Below, one piece after another: positions 1 through 9,397 of a stretch of 64,000 bases of DNA. Each line of letters starts with the position of its first letter. Position 1 is the stretch's first letter. The translations under genes and the position numbers were made by a program. Origin of the DNA: Pseudomonas sp. FP1742 (lineage in GTDB: Bacteria > Pseudomonadota > Gammaproteobacteria > Pseudomonadales > Pseudomonadaceae); the NCBI RefSeq assembly GCF_030687145.1, contig NZ_CP117460.1, positions 3,968,001-4,032,000 of the forward strand, in the 5' to 3' direction. The notes below the pieces were generated by a model that had not been told where the DNA came from, searched no databases, and saw only the letters and a list, made by a program, of their open reading frames with translations.

Positions 1-864
1 GAGGTCGACAACCACCGAGCCTGGCTTCATCTGCGCCACGGTTTCGGCGCTGAGCAGCGTCGGCGCCTTGCGACCCGGGATCAGTGCCGTGGTGATGACG
101 ATGTCAGCCTGCTTGGCGCGTTCGTGTACGGCCAGGGCCTGACGCTGCATCCAGCTGGCCGGCATGGGGCGCGCATAGCCGCCGACGCCGACGGCGCATT
201 CGCGCTCTTCATCGGTTTCGTACGGCACGTCGACGAATTTCGCACCCAGGGATTCAATTTGCTCCTTCACCGCAGGACGTACATCGGACGCTTCGATCAC
301 GGCACCCAGACGTTTTGCCGTGGCAATCGCCTGCAAACCGGCCACACCGGCACCGAGAATCAGCACGCGCGCCGCTTTCACAGTGCCCGCGGCGGTCATC
401 AGCATCGGCATGAAGCGTGGGTAGTAGTGAGCGGCCAGCAGCACCGATTTATAGCCGGCGATGTTCGCTTGGGAGGACAGCACATCCAGGCTCTGGGCGC
501 GGGAGGTGCGTGGCGCAGCTTCCAGCGCAAACGCGGTAATGCCGCATTCGGCCAGTTTGGCGATGGTTTCATTGCTGAACGGGTTGAGCATGCCCACCAC
601 GACGGTGCCGCTCTTGATCAGCGTCAGTTCGCTGTCGCTGGGGGCGACCACCTTGAGAATCAGCTCGGCACCAAACGCATCGGTGGCGCTGCCAATGGTT
701 GCGCCTGCCGCTTCATAAGCACTGTCGACAACGCTGGCGTTAATGCCGGTGCCGCTTTGTACAGTGACCTTATGACCCTGGCTAATTAGCTTCTTAATGG
801 TTTCAGGAGTTGCAGCAACTCTAGTCTCCCCAATATGCGTTTCTAAAGGAACACCAATGTGCAA
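1..864 (-). CDS. pntA: NAD(P) transhydrogenase subunit alpha part 1 (partial, runs off left edge)
   Basis: The minus frame is open from 864 to the window edge (288 codons) and reads as the NAD-binding alpha subunit of proton-translocating transhydrogenase, which couples hydride transfer between NADH and NADP+ to the proton gradient. Visible family hallmarks are GETRVAATP near the N-terminus, AAHYYPRFMPM, LGAGVAGLQAIATAKRLGA (dinucleotide fold) and TTALIPGRKAPTL. I place the start at a TTG (862-864) because GGAG lies 8 nt upstream and the protein then begins LHIGVPLET, the usual N-terminus. The first ~35 codons use far more A/T-ending codons than the rest, as if this end had been replaced. The gene lies just downstream of an oxidoreductase on the same strand; no promoter is evident in the 56-nt gap. 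Confidence 0.93.
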   Translation of the reverse strand, partial: MHIGVPLETHIGETRVAATPETIKKLISQGHKVTVQSGTGINASVVDSAYEAAGATIGSATDAFGAELILKVVAPSDSELTLIKSGTVVVGMLNPFSNETIAKLAECGITAFALEAAPRTSRAQSLDVLSSQANIAGYKSVLLAAHYYPRFMPMLMTAAGTVKAARVLILGAGVAGLQAIATAKRLGAVIEASDVRPAVKEQIESLGAKFVDVPYETDEERECAVGVGGYARPMPASWMQRQALAVHERAKQADIVITTALIPGRKAPTLLSAETVAQMKPGSVVVDL

Positions 865-920
865 GAACGTTACTCCGTTACTGTTATAGAAAGGACAACA
901 TAGGTGGCGTTTCGACTTTT

Positions 921-1991
921 TCAGAACTCTAAAACAGCGGGTCCAGGCTCGATCATCCGAACCGAAGCGGTGCTAGGGCCATGTCGATAATTCAGAGGCT
1001 CCAGAGACACAGACAAGCCAGTTGAAACCGAACGTTCAATGGCAAACAGAACCCTGAGGTCCGCCAGTCCCTCCTCTCCGTCGTCTATTGGCTTGGCCCC
1101 ATCCTCGATGCACCCAGAGAAATAAGCGATCTGGCCTGCAAAATGATCGAAATGCGGAAACTCGGTTCGCTTAAAGCCTGTCGAAGTCTCTGTTTTCATG
1201 GTCATCGGTGTTTCGAAGCGGAACCCTGGCTCCATGCTTAACACGCCCTTTGTACCTACGACTCGATAGATGTCGACAGGGTGTGCAGCAAAACTGCAAT
1301 AGAATTGCGCCAAGCGATTGCCTGGAAAGCGCATTGTCACTGCGATCGAATCGGATATTTCCAAGAAACGAGGATCGCTTTCATCCCGACAACCGATGGC
1401 CTGAACTTCAACTGGCTCTGACGCAAATACGTGACGCGCCGCGTTGATGCAATAGATGCCGATGTCCTGAAGCGGCCCCCCCCAATGCTCCAGGTTTAAG
1501 CGATGGTTATCCGCATCGGACTGAAAACTGAAAGTCGCGGAGAAAAATCGGGGCTCACCAATAGCGCCCGAACGTATCGACTTGAGTGCTTCAACAGTGC
1601 CAATGTCGTGGTGCAAACGGTAGCTGGTCATTAGTAATTTGCCGGATTGTTGCGAAGCCCTAATCATGGCCTCGGCATCTGGCAGTGATGTGGCCATCGG
1701 TTTTTCAACCATAACGTGCTTGCCATGTTTCAAAGCGCTGATCGCGAACGAGGCGTGCAACGGGTTAGGCACGGCGATGTAGACAGCATCAATCAGATCA
1801 CCTCTAACCAACTCATCAAAATCTTCATACGAGACCACCATTTTGATGCCATATTGCGCGGCGATCTGTCTGGAGCTCTCTATTTTTCCAGTTACGAGTG
1901 CCGTTACAACAGAATTACCGGTCAACACCACCGCCGGCAGAAATGCTTTTTTCGATATCCAACCCAACCCTACCACGGCATACCTAATCAT
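921..1991 (-). CDS. Gfo/Idh/MocA family oxidoreductase
   Basis: A 356-residue NAD(P)-dependent sugar or polyol dehydrogenase-like protein. The N-terminal Rossmann fold begins at once (MIRYAVVGLGWIS), and the family EKP motif appears as VMVEKPMA around residue 95. The C-terminal alpha/beta domain follows in the usual order. The start has GAGAGG about 5 nt upstream. It resembles the xylose dehydrogenase/glucose-fructose oxidoreductase branch, but the substrate cannot be read from sequence. It is the last of three tandem Gfo/Idh genes; 96 nt separate it from the previous one. Base composition is more AT-rich than the gcl/glc genes, which fits acquisition. Confidence 0.88.
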   Translation of the reverse strand: MIRYAVVGLGWISKKAFLPAVVLTGNSVVTALVTGKIESSRQIAAQYGIKMVVSYEDFDELVRGDLIDAVYIAVPNPLHASFAISALKHGKHVMVEKPMATSLPDAEAMIRASQQSGKLLMTSYRLHHDIGTVEALKSIRSGAIGEPRFFSATFSFQSDADNHRLNLEHWGGPLQDIGIYCINAARHVFASEPVEVQAIGCRDESDPRFLEISDSIAVTMRFPGNRLAQFYCSFAAHPVDIYRVVGTKGVLSMEPGFRFETPMTMKTETSTGFKRTEFPHFDHFAGQIAYFSGCIEDGAKPIDDGEEGLADLRVLFAIERSVSTGLSVSLEPLNYRHGPSTASVRMIEPGPAVLEF

Positions 1992-2087
1992 CTTCGCCTC
2001 TCGTTATTTCTGATGATCGATTGCCACGAGATAGCCCAAGTAACGGCACGCAGCATGAATAAAATAACAGGCCACACAGCAGCACTT

Positions 2088-3062
2088 TTACGAATAAAAT
2101 GAAGGACACGTGGGCAAACACAGGTGAATTATGGAGTCCTTGCCACCTTCAATAATCTGTTCAGCCACTGCGGTGGTGATGTAACCGTCCCAGGCACTGG
2201 CGCCTTCGTTGGACTCGCCAGTCTGAATCGTCTTTATCCACGCCTTAGTCTGAGCTTTGTAGGCCTCGACAAACCGTGGAACCCAATAGGTGGGATAGGA
2301 CAACATCTGCTGCCCTGTTTTATGTACAACTCTTGAGGGCATGGATGGCAGGGAGGCAACACCGTCCTCACCTACAATCTCCGCATGAACGTGATAGCCG
2401 TACCGGCAATTCATGTTGATTTCGTTTGTAATGATGACGTCATCGCTGGTACATACTTCGATTACCAGTGGATCCCCCTTTTGCGTCGAGGTGACCCTTA
2501 CCGTCGTAAGTTCGGTATTCAACAGCCAGCGCGTGATGTCTATCTCATGGACAAAGGCATTAGTAATGGACATGGAACCTGTCATCCACTCTGGGGCCAC
2601 CGGGTTACGGTGAACATTGTGGACAATACGCGGTTTGCCAATTTCACCACTATCAAAACTTTCCTTGAGCAACTGATAGGCCAAGTCGAACCTGCGCATA
2701 TAGCCAACTTGCACCAGACGCTGGGCCTTGGACATTTCCAGTTCAACGATAGCTAATGCCTGCTTCGCGGTCGCTGCCAAAGGCTTTTCGCACAACACAG
2801 GCTTGCCCACCTCCAGACAGGCCATGACTAACTCCGCATGAGTAACATCAGGCGAGGCGATCAATACCGCATCAATATTATTGGAGCGAATCATCTCCAG
2901 CGGATCGGAATAGATCGGCGAGCCGCAAGCCGCCATAGCCGCCTTTCGAGGGTCTGCATCACAGACACCCGCGAGTATCGCACCCGGGGCGTTCTCTCGC
3001 AGGATCCTCGCGTGCTCGCTTCCCATCACTCCCGCCCCCACCAATCCAACTGCAACGCTCAT
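2088..3062 (-). CDS. Gfo/Idh/MocA family oxidoreductase, inositol 2-dehydrogenase-like
   Basis: A 324-residue protein with the dinucleotide-binding motif GLVGAGVMGSEHA at residues 6-18 and VLCEKPLA (catalytic-region EKP) near residue 95. The segment VGYMRRFD and the following FVHEIDITRWLL match the inositol 2-dehydrogenase (IolG) branch, which oxidises the axial hydroxyl of myo-inositol or related polyols with NAD+. No other iol gene is nearby, so the substrate is open. The C-terminus (after VAEQIIEGGKDS) ends in an unusual Cys/Pro/Ser-rich tail and may be altered. A terminator-like hairpin at 3111-3140 separates it from the upstream gene, so it may have its own promoter in the short gap. Confidence 0.87.
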   Translation of the reverse strand: MSVAVGLVGAGVMGSEHARILRENAPGAILAGVCDADPRKAAMAACGSPIYSDPLEMIRSNNIDAVLIASPDVTHAELVMACLEVGKPVLCEKPLAATAKQALAIVELEMSKAQRLVQVGYMRRFDLAYQLLKESFDSGEIGKPRIVHNVHRNPVAPEWMTGSMSITNAFVHEIDITRWLLNTELTTVRVTSTQKGDPLVIEVCTSDDVIITNEINMNCRYGYHVHAEIVGEDGVASLPSMPSRVVHKTGQQMLSYPTYWVPRFVEAYKAQTKAWIKTIQTGESNEGASAWDGYITTAVAEQIIEGGKDSIIHLCLPTCPSFYS

Positions 3063-3110
3063 TTGTCAGTCTCCTTGGAAACTTTTATATGCATCGTTAT
3101 TAGATGTTGA

Positions 3111-3140
3111 AAAATGGGTGTGAACGCTCACACCCATTTT
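3111..3140 (-). terminator. Rho-independent terminator of the 3151-4314 gene
   Basis: A perfect 13-bp stem (3111-3123 with 3128-3140) with a 4-nt loop lies 11 nt after the stop codon at 3151. Read on the minus strand it ends in a run of five T. It should end transcription coming from the large cluster upstream, separating the two downstream Gfo/Idh genes. Confidence 0.8.
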
Positions 3141-3150
3141 CGGTGCAGCT

Positions 3151-4314
3151 TTACACAGCCGGTTGTTCGATCTCTTCCCAGTTGCCACTCACGCCCGAGT
3201 TCAAGATCGCTTCAGCGATGCGTTCGATCTGCAAACCATCGTCGAAGTTAGGCGATGCAGGCGCTTTTTCCGCAATGGCTTTGAGGAAGTTGTACCACTC
3301 GATGGATTTCACATCGATGTAGCCCTGGCCCATACCGGCCACCGGCCACAGCTTGTCGCCAAATGGCTGATGCGGACCCGAGTAGATAGTACGGAAGCCG
3401 AAGGTGTCAGCCGGATCATCCGCGAAAGCCACGCGCAGTTCATTCAAACGCTGGTAATCGAATGCGATTGAGCCCTTGGTACCATGGATCTCGAAGCCCA
3501 GCTGGTTGTGATGGCCCCAAGCATTTCGGGTCACTTCGATGGTGCCATAGACACCATTAGTAAAATGGATCATGGTCAGGGCGGCGTCATCGACATCCAC
3601 CTGGCCCTTCTCGGAAGAAGCTTGACCGGCCGGACCAAAGAAACGACCTGCAGGCAATGGACGCTCAGTAATGAAGGTCTTCACGATGGAGTTTACAGAA
3701 GCGAATTCACCCACCAGCAAGCGTGCTGCGTCGATCACATGGGTACCGATATCGCCAAGAGTGCCCGAACCCGCTTTGGCCTTGTTGAAGCGCCACGACA
3801 GAGGAGTTGATGGATCTGCACCCCAATCCTGGAGGTAGTAACCACGGAAGCTTAGGATTTTGCCGATGCGGCCTTCATCAATCAGTTTCTTGGCCATCTG
3901 GATGGCCGGAGTATGACGATAGTTATAGGAAACCATGGTCACCACGCCGGTCTTCTGCGCAGCCGCTTGCATTTTCTCGGCGTCAGCGACGGTCATGGCC
4001 ATCGGTTTTTCGCACATGACATGCTTGCCGGCCAATGCAGCAGCAATGGCGATTTCAGCGTGAGTATCGTTAGGCGTACAGATATCGACGATATCGACAT
4101 CAGGGCGATTAATCACATCGCGCCAATCGGTCGTGTATTCCGCAAAACCATATTGCTTTGCAGCGTCACGGGCCAGCTCTTCATCGATATCGACGATAAT
4201 TTTGCGCTCGATCTCTACAGGTGCGCCAAACAAAATCGGAACCACAGCGGTCGCGATTGAGTGCGCTTTACCCATAAATCCGGTGCCGATAAGTGCTACA
4301 TTGTATTTTTTCAC
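3151..4314 (-). CDS. Gfo/Idh/MocA family oxidoreductase
   Basis: A 387-residue oxidoreductase with N-terminal KKYNVALIGTGFMGKAHS, the EKP motif in HVMCEKPMAMT (about residue 100) and the SYNYRHTPA and WRFNKAKAGSGTLGDIGTHVIDAA segments typical of the larger members of the family. A GTG at 4312-4314 is the likely start because GGAGGGA lies 9 nt upstream; a GTG three codons earlier (4323) sits too close to that site. It is 112 nt downstream of the biotin carboxylase gene and is closed by a strong terminator. NAD(P)-dependent oxidation of a sugar-like compound is likely; the substrate is unknown. Confidence 0.88.
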   Translation of the reverse strand: MKKYNVALIGTGFMGKAHSIATAVVPILFGAPVEIERKIIVDIDEELARDAAKQYGFAEYTTDWRDVINRPDVDIVDICTPNDTHAEIAIAAALAGKHVMCEKPMAMTVADAEKMQAAAQKTGVVTMVSYNYRHTPAIQMAKKLIDEGRIGKILSFRGYYLQDWGADPSTPLSWRFNKAKAGSGTLGDIGTHVIDAARLLVGEFASVNSIVKTFITERPLPAGRFFGPAGQASSEKGQVDVDDAALTMIHFTNGVYGTIEVTRNAWGHHNQLGFEIHGTKGSIAFDYQRLNELRVAFADDPADTFGFRTIYSGPHQPFGDKLWPVAGMGQGYIDVKSIEWYNFLKAIAEKAPASPNFDDGLQIERIAEAILNSGVSGNWEEIEQPAV

Positions 4315-4426
4315 GATCAACACTCCCTCCAGCCTGCATTGGCTGTTAACAAGATTTTTATCTAAGTACTTCCCGGAACCTCAACAGCAACTGCAGAGCA
4401 AAACCACACATGGCTGGTTATCTCTC

Positions 4427-6142
4427 TTAAGGGAGAACGATGTCCGCCAGAAGCTGGCCTATTGAAACCATCGTTCCCGCCGAAACTTTCTGTGTGATCA
4501 CGCCATCACACGCTGCAACAACCAATGTTTCCATTTTCATCGCTTCAATCAGTGCAACCCCATCACCCTTTTTAATGGGCTCACCATCTTTAACCAGCCA
4601 CTGTTGCAAAGTACCTGGAATCGGCGCAGTGACACCGCCTTCGCTGCTGTAGGCAGGCGCAGTATTCGACGAAGCAGAAACAGAGGCTCCGTTGAACAAT
4701 GACAGTGGAATACCCAATTCATGGCGCTTGCCATCTATCTCGATGAAACACCGGTGCAAGCCGGAGTTCACGGGGTCAATGCGCGTATTTGTGGGTACAC
4801 CCTTGAACTCGGTTTCAATCCAGTTGGTGTAAACGCCGAACTCGGCATCGCCGTTGAAACAGGCTTCTTCCAATACCGCCCGATGGAATGGCAGTACCGA
4901 CGCCACGCCCTCGATAGTGAATTCCTTCAGCGCACGGCGTGCGCGAGTTATTGCTTGCTCGCGGGTGGCGCCCGTGACAATCAGTTTCGCCATCATCGAG
5001 TCGTAAAGGCCCGGAATGACGGAGCCCGCCTCCACCCCGGATTCGATGCGCACGCCGGGGCCCGACGGAGCACGGAACACATTGATTCGCCCTGGCGTCG
5101 GCAGAAACCCTCTACCCGGATCTTCAGCGTTGATACGAAACTCAAGAGCGTGGCCGCGCAGTTCCGGTGCCTTAGTAATCGACAACGGCAAGCCGTCAGC
5201 GATGCGCAGTTGCTCAACAACGATGTCCACGCCAGTGGTTTCTTCGGTGACAGGGTGTTCCACTTGCAGCCGGGTGTTCACTTCCAGAAACGAGATTGTG
5301 CCGTTCTGCGACAGCAGAAACTCGACCGTGCCGGCCCCGGTGTAGCCTGCGTAGGCACAGATTGCCTGGGCCGCCTCATGAATCCGACGACTCTGGTCAG
5401 CTGTGATAAACGGAGCGGGCGCCTCTTCCACCAGCTTCTGGTTGCGGCGCTGCAGCGAACAATCGCGCGTTCCCAAGACCAGGATATTGCCGTGCTGGTC
5501 TGCGAGAACCTGCGCTTCGATATGCCGCGGTCGCTCAAGGAACTGCTCGGCGTAGCATTCGCCGCGACCGAACGCCTCGATGGCTTCACGCACCGCCGAG
5601 GTGAATAGGTCACCCACCTCCTCCAGCTTGTACGCAACTTTCATTCCGCGACCGCCGCCGCCAAACGCGGCTTTAATCGCCAAAGGCAAACCCGCTTCTC
5701 TGGCGAACGCTATAGCCTCGGCGGCATTCGCCAATGGACCTAGCGTACCTTTGACCAAGGGTGCACCGACTGCCTGAGCAATGCGTCGGGCTTCAACCTT
5801 GTCACCCAGTGCCTTGATCACCGAAGGCGTAGGCCCGACCCATATCAGCCCCGCATCGATAACGGCCTGGGCAAACTCGGCGCGCTCGGAAAGAAAGCCA
5901 TAACCCGGGTGAACAGCATCAGCACCGGCGCGCTTGGCGACGTCGATGATTTTCGAAATATTAAGGTAGGTGTCGGCCGGCTTGCCCGGACCGAGGCCAT
6001 AGGCCTCTGGTGCGAGCTGGACGTGCAGCGACTCAGCGTCCGCATCGGAATAGATGGCCACCGACTCGATGCCATAATCACGCGCGGCACGCATGATACG
6101 AATGGCGATTTCACCACGGTTAGCGATCAACAACTTTTTCAT
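4427..6142 (-). CDS. Biotin carboxylase with C-terminal biotinyl domain (acetyl-CoA/5-oxoproline-locus carboxylase type)
   Basis: A 571-residue fusion. Residues 1-450 are an ATP-dependent biotin carboxylase ([24 protein letters not shown]-grasp loop, [14 protein letters not shown]). A linker is followed by a biotinyl domain whose motif EAMKM puts the biotinylated lysine at about residue 536. It would carboxylate its own biotin using ATP and bicarbonate; the partner carboxyltransferase is not in this window. Its start overlaps the stop of the PxpB-PxpC fusion by 1 nt (TAATG), so the two are translationally coupled. Biotin carboxylase genes are often found with YcsF/KipI/KipA genes. Which acceptor is carboxylated is not evident. 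Confidence 0.92.
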   Translation of the reverse strand: MKKLLIANRGEIAIRIMRAARDYGIESVAIYSDADAESLHVQLAPEAYGLGPGKPADTYLNISKIIDVAKRAGADAVHPGYGFLSERAEFAQAVIDAGLIWVGPTPSVIKALGDKVEARRIAQAVGAPLVKGTLGPLANAAEAIAFAREAGLPLAIKAAFGGGGRGMKVAYKLEEVGDLFTSAVREAIEAFGRGECYAEQFLERPRHIEAQVLADQHGNILVLGTRDCSLQRRNQKLVEEAPAPFITADQSRRIHEAAQAICAYAGYTGAGTVEFLLSQNGTISFLEVNTRLQVEHPVTEETTGVDIVVEQLRIADGLPLSITKAPELRGHALEFRINAEDPGRGFLPTPGRINVFRAPSGPGVRIESGVEAGSVIPGLYDSMMAKLIVTGATREQAITRARRALKEFTIEGVASVLPFHRAVLEEACFNGDAEFGVYTNWIETEFKGVPTNTRIDPVNSGLHRCFIEIDGKRHELGIPLSLFNGASVSASSNTAPAYSSEGGVTAPIPGTLQQWLVKDGEPIKKGDGVALIEAMKMETLVVAACDGVITQKVSAGTMVSIGQLLADIVLP

Positions 6143-7746
6143 TATTCTTTTTCCTTAGCGTTAACCTGGAAATCCACTATTGGGTTGAAGCGGATCTTGC
6201 AGCCAATAGGGACCTGCGCAGCCAGATTCAGATGATGCGAAGCCACCACGGCGATCACCGGATAACCACCCGTAAGCGGGTGATCGGCGAGGAATAACAC
6301 GGGTTGGCCGCTGGTTGGCACCTGGATGGACCCGACACAGGTACCTTCAGAAGGCAGTTCATCCTGGCGAACACGTAGCAGCGCCTGGGTGCCCTGCAGG
6401 CGCACACCCACGCGGCTTGATTCGGCGGTTGCCGTCCAGTGCTGGCTGAAGAAAGCCGAAACAGACTCTGGGGTAAACCAGTCAGTGCGCGGCCCCATCA
6501 CCACGTCGATGGTAATAAGGTCGCTGCCGCGAGGCAGCGGAGGGCCGGCCAGCGAATACGGGTGAATCGAGGCACAGGCCTTGTTGGCCGGCAGTAGGAT
6601 ATCGCCCGCCTTGAGTGGTGCGGGCCCCAATTTCGCTAACGTGTCGGTGGAAGCCGATCCCAAGACTTTCTCCACTTCAAACCCGCCACGTATGGCCAAG
6701 TAACTACGCACGCCTGACATCGGTACGCCCAGCTTCAGGATGTCACCGGCATCAAGCGCAAACGCGACCCCAGTAGGCACTTCAACGATATGTCCCTGTG
6801 CCGACTCAATACGAACGGGCACGCCTGCCCCGGTCACCGCGCAGGTCACAGGCTCGCCAGCCATCAGTGCGAATCCGCCATAGGTGATTTCGACCGCAGC
6901 CCAATCAAACTGATTGCCCAGTAACTCATTCGCAGCGTGCAAGGCAGCCTGGTCGGCGGCGCCCGATCCGGAGACGCCCTGATTACTGCAGCCATGGCGC
7001 CCGGCGTCTTGATACAAGGCCGGCCGGTCAGTGGAAATGACCCGCAAACCGGCAGATCCTGCGACTTGTTGCACGGAGGAAGGCTGAACCGAAGCCTTTG
7101 CAACAACGCTGTCTTGCTTGCTGATTTCGCGAAAGCGAACCCGGTCACCCGGCGCCAGCAGCGCGGCACGCTCGCGAGTCAAATCCCACATCGTTGAAGG
7201 CGTAGTGCCAAGCAGTTGCCAACCACCGGGACTGTCCGTGGGGTAAACACCACAGAACGGCCCCGCTACCGCGACCGAGCCGGCAGGAATGCGCACTCGA
7301 GGACTTTCCCGACGCGGTACATTCAGTTGCGGATCATCGCAGGTCATATAAGCAAAGCCCGGCGCGAACCCAGTAAATGCAACGGTAAACGTGGCCGCGC
7401 GATGGCGGCTAATCAATTGATCAACCGACCAGCCGAGATGGGCAGCCACAAACTCCAGGTCCTCGCCATCGTAGACAACCGGGATCTCGATCAACTGCCC
7501 TGCAGACTGTGCGCGACGGCCCGACTCCAGGCCGCCAATCAGTCTGACCAGTTCGTCATTGCTCACAACCAGAGAGTTGAATTGAACCAGTAGAGTCCGG
7601 GCACCCGGGATGACCTCCTCTATCCCGTCGAACGCTGCGCCTACGATGATCTCGAACAGCGCAACGGTGGCGTCCAGGTCTGGCAGTTCAATCAGTAGCC
7701 CGTTGCTTCCGGCGAGCCGGAACTGCAAGGAATTACTCACGGGCAC
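6142..7746 (-). CDS. 5-oxoprolinase subunits B and C fused (KipI-KipA fusion, PxpBC)
   Basis: A 534-residue fusion of the two cyclophilin-like halves of ATP-dependent 5-oxoprolinase. Residues 1 to about 215 match PxpB/KipI ([33 protein letters not shown]); about 230-534 match PxpC/KipA ([57 protein letters not shown]). With PxpA these cleave 5-oxoproline to glutamate at the expense of ATP, an activity established for E. coli PxpABC. Genes for B and C are more often separate. It overlaps pxpA by 14 nt and the biotin carboxylase gene by 1 nt, so the three are one unit. Confidence 0.92.
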   Translation of the reverse strand: MPVSNSLQFRLAGSNGLLIELPDLDATVALFEIIVGAAFDGIEEVIPGARTLLVQFNSLVVSNDELVRLIGGLESGRRAQSAGQLIEIPVVYDGEDLEFVAAHLGWSVDQLISRHRAATFTVAFTGFAPGFAYMTCDDPQLNVPRRESPRVRIPAGSVAVAGPFCGVYPTDSPGGWQLLGTTPSTMWDLTRERAALLAPGDRVRFREISKQDSVVAKASVQPSSVQQVAGSAGLRVISTDRPALYQDAGRHGCSNQGVSGSGAADQAALHAANELLGNQFDWAAVEITYGGFALMAGEPVTCAVTGAGVPVRIESAQGHIVEVPTGVAFALDAGDILKLGVPMSGVRSYLAIRGGFEVEKVLGSASTDTLAKLGPAPLKAGDILLPANKACASIHPYSLAGPPLPRGSDLITIDVVMGPRTDWFTPESVSAFFSQHWTATAESSRVGVRLQGTQALLRVRQDELPSEGTCVGSIQVPTSGQPVLFLADHPLTGGYPVIAVVASHHLNLAAQVPIGCKIRFNPIVDFQVNAKEKE

Positions 7747-8518
7747 CTCCGTTCACTCCGGGGATAAAGCTGGTGATCTGCACGTCATTGGCGATCAGTG
7801 CTTCTTTCAATGCACGGGCGGTCGCTACAGACGTCGCGTTGTCACCGTGGATGCAGATCGAGTCAGCCTCAATGGAGATTTCCAAACCTTCAATCGATTC
7901 GATGACACGCTCATTGACGAGCCGCAACATGCGTTTTGCAATGAGCTCGGGATCATGAATTAAAGCACCTGCAAGGCGCCGGTTCACCAGCGAACCGTCG
8001 GCGTTATAAGCCCGGTCGGCGAATGCCTCGCACACTACGCGAAGCCCTGCCTGGCGCGCCTGTTGAACAATCGGGGCCCCTGCCAGGGCCAGCAATGTAA
8101 GGTCGGGATCGACCGCCTTGATCGCTGCAATCACATCCGACGCCTGCCGGGCGTCGTTGGCGATCGTGTTGTACAGCGCGCCATGGGGTTTTACGTAATG
8201 GATGGAAGTGCCCGCGGCCTTGGCCAAACCTTGAAGCGCGCCAATCTGGTAGATCACATCCCCAATCAGCTCGGCACTGGATGGCTCCATTGCCCGACGA
8301 CCGAAGCCAACGAGATCGCGGTAGCCCACATGAGCACCAATGATCACACCGCGACGCACTGCCTCCTCGATAACAGACAAGATGCCTGCGGGGTCCCCGG
8401 CGTGGAATCCGCAGGCGATGTTGGCACTGGAGACCAGATCCAGCATTGCTGAGTCGTCACCCATCGGCCACGGGCCAAAGCTTTCACCGAGGTCGCTGTT
8501 GAGGTCGATACTAGCCAT
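7733..8518 (-). CDS. pxpA: 5-oxoprolinase subunit A (LamB/YcsF family)
   Basis: A 261-residue protein beginning [15 protein letters not shown], the invariant opening of the LamB/YcsF family, followed by [13 protein letters not shown] and HVGYRD. The segment [10 protein letters not shown] and the C-terminal ICIHGDN are also family hallmarks. PxpA works with PxpB and PxpC to hydrolyse 5-oxoproline (pyroglutamate) to glutamate in the cytoplasm. It overlaps the PxpBC gene by 14 nt. The neighbouring DUF1445 gene repeats the association seen in the Bacillus ycsF-ycsI-kipIA cluster. Confidence 0.94.
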   Translation of the reverse strand: MASIDLNSDLGESFGPWPMGDDSAMLDLVSSANIACGFHAGDPAGILSVIEEAVRRGVIIGAHVGYRDLVGFGRRAMEPSSAELIGDVIYQIGALQGLAKAAGTSIHYVKPHGALYNTIANDARQASDVIAAIKAVDPDLTLLALAGAPIVQQARQAGLRVVCEAFADRAYNADGSLVNRRLAGALIHDPELIAKRMLRLVNERVIESIEGLEISIEADSICIHGDNATSVATARALKEALIANDVQITSFIPGVNGGARE

Positions 8519-8571
8519 ATTGATTTTGTCTCAACGTTAGTCGTAGAACGCGGGCATCCAATCGCTACAAC

Positions 8572-8865
8572 TTACGAAACACGCGTGAATTTGGTCAGGG
8601 TCGACGCCTTGATCAACTGGCCATACTTTTCACCGAAGGCTTTCGAGAAATCGCTGCTTGAGTGCAGCTGCAACGCCGCCTCATCGTCCCAGATTTCGTA
8701 GAACAGAAATTCGCCGGCATTGTCGTTGGAGACATGCAGGTCATATTGCACAAATCCCTGCTCGGTCTTGGCGACCGGTACCAACGTCTGCAATGCAGCC
8801 TTGAGCTCGACTTCTTTACCCGGTTGAGCGGTAACTGTTGCAACTACAATCAATTTATTACTCAT
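8572..8865 (-). CDS. Antibiotic biosynthesis monooxygenase (ABM/YgiN-like) domain protein
   Basis: A 97-residue single-domain dimeric ferredoxin-like barrel protein. The pattern VVATVTAQPGKEVELKAAL, then GFVQYDLHVSNDNAGEFLFYEIW and HSSSDFSKAF is typical of the ABM family, whose members include quinol monooxygenases (YgiN) and cofactor-free oxygenases. It lies between pxpA and osmC with short gaps and is likely co-transcribed. Its role in the cluster could be quinone or reactive carbonyl handling, but no catalytic claim can be made from sequence alone. Confidence 0.87.
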   Translation of the reverse strand: MSNKLIVVATVTAQPGKEVELKAALQTLVPVAKTEQGFVQYDLHVSNDNAGEFLFYEIWDDEAALQLHSSSDFSKAFGEKYGQLIKASTLTKFTRVS

Positions 8866-8901
8866 GTTTCACCTCTTTACATTGTTAGTAGCTGTCGACT
8901 T

Positions 8902-9351
8902 TCAACCGACTCGTACCGAAACCTTGGTCTTGATCGAGTTGGCAATGAAACATCCCTTGTGTGCACGGTGATGCAGTCGCTCAAGCGCTTGGGCATCAGG
9001 TCGTTTTTCAGAGCTGAACCCGACCTGTGGATTGAGGGTGATTTCCGATACCCAGAAGCCGCCTTCATCGCGTTTGCTGACCACACCCACCGCGTTGTCG
9101 GTGTACGTGCTGACCGCATACCCCTGCCCTTCGGCAAGCGCCAGGAAATACAACATATGGCAACTGGCGAGTGCACTGACCAACAGTTGCTCGGGATCGG
9201 CCTTCTCTACAGCCCCAAGGTATTCCACAGCCGCCGAGGCCGGAATCTTCACGTCAGGACTGACGTGCACCACCAGGTCACGACTGTAGGTTTCCGGTTT
9301 GGTGGAGTGCGCGGCGGCGCACCACTCCACCCTTACGACATGCTCAGACAT
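8902..9351 (-). CDS. OsmC family peroxiredoxin-like protein
   Basis: A 149-residue OsmC/Ohr-family protein. The two family cysteine regions are visible: ALASCHMLYFLALA in the middle and HRAHKGCFIANS near the C-terminus; the pair reduces organic hydroperoxides by thiol chemistry in characterised members. The PEQLLVSALASCH phrase marks the OsmC rather than the Ohr branch. It is part of the minus-strand run between ABM and DUF1445 genes, hinting that substrate turnover yields peroxides or other electrophiles. Confidence 0.9.
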   Translation of the reverse strand: MSEHVVRVEWCAAAHSTKPETYSRDLVVHVSPDVKIPASAAVEYLGAVEKADPEQLLVSALASCHMLYFLALAEGQGYAVSTYTDNAVGVVSKRDEGGFWVSEITLNPQVGFSSEKRPDAQALERLHHRAHKGCFIANSIKTKVSVRVG

Positions 9352-9397
9352 TCAGCCTCCTTGACTCTCAACTTCGATTAATCCGGGCGCCGGCGTA

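Noticed and set aside
4721..5608. Plus-strand open frame opposite the biotin carboxylase
   Set aside because: The minus strand has the complete carboxylase motifs; the plus product shows no domain.
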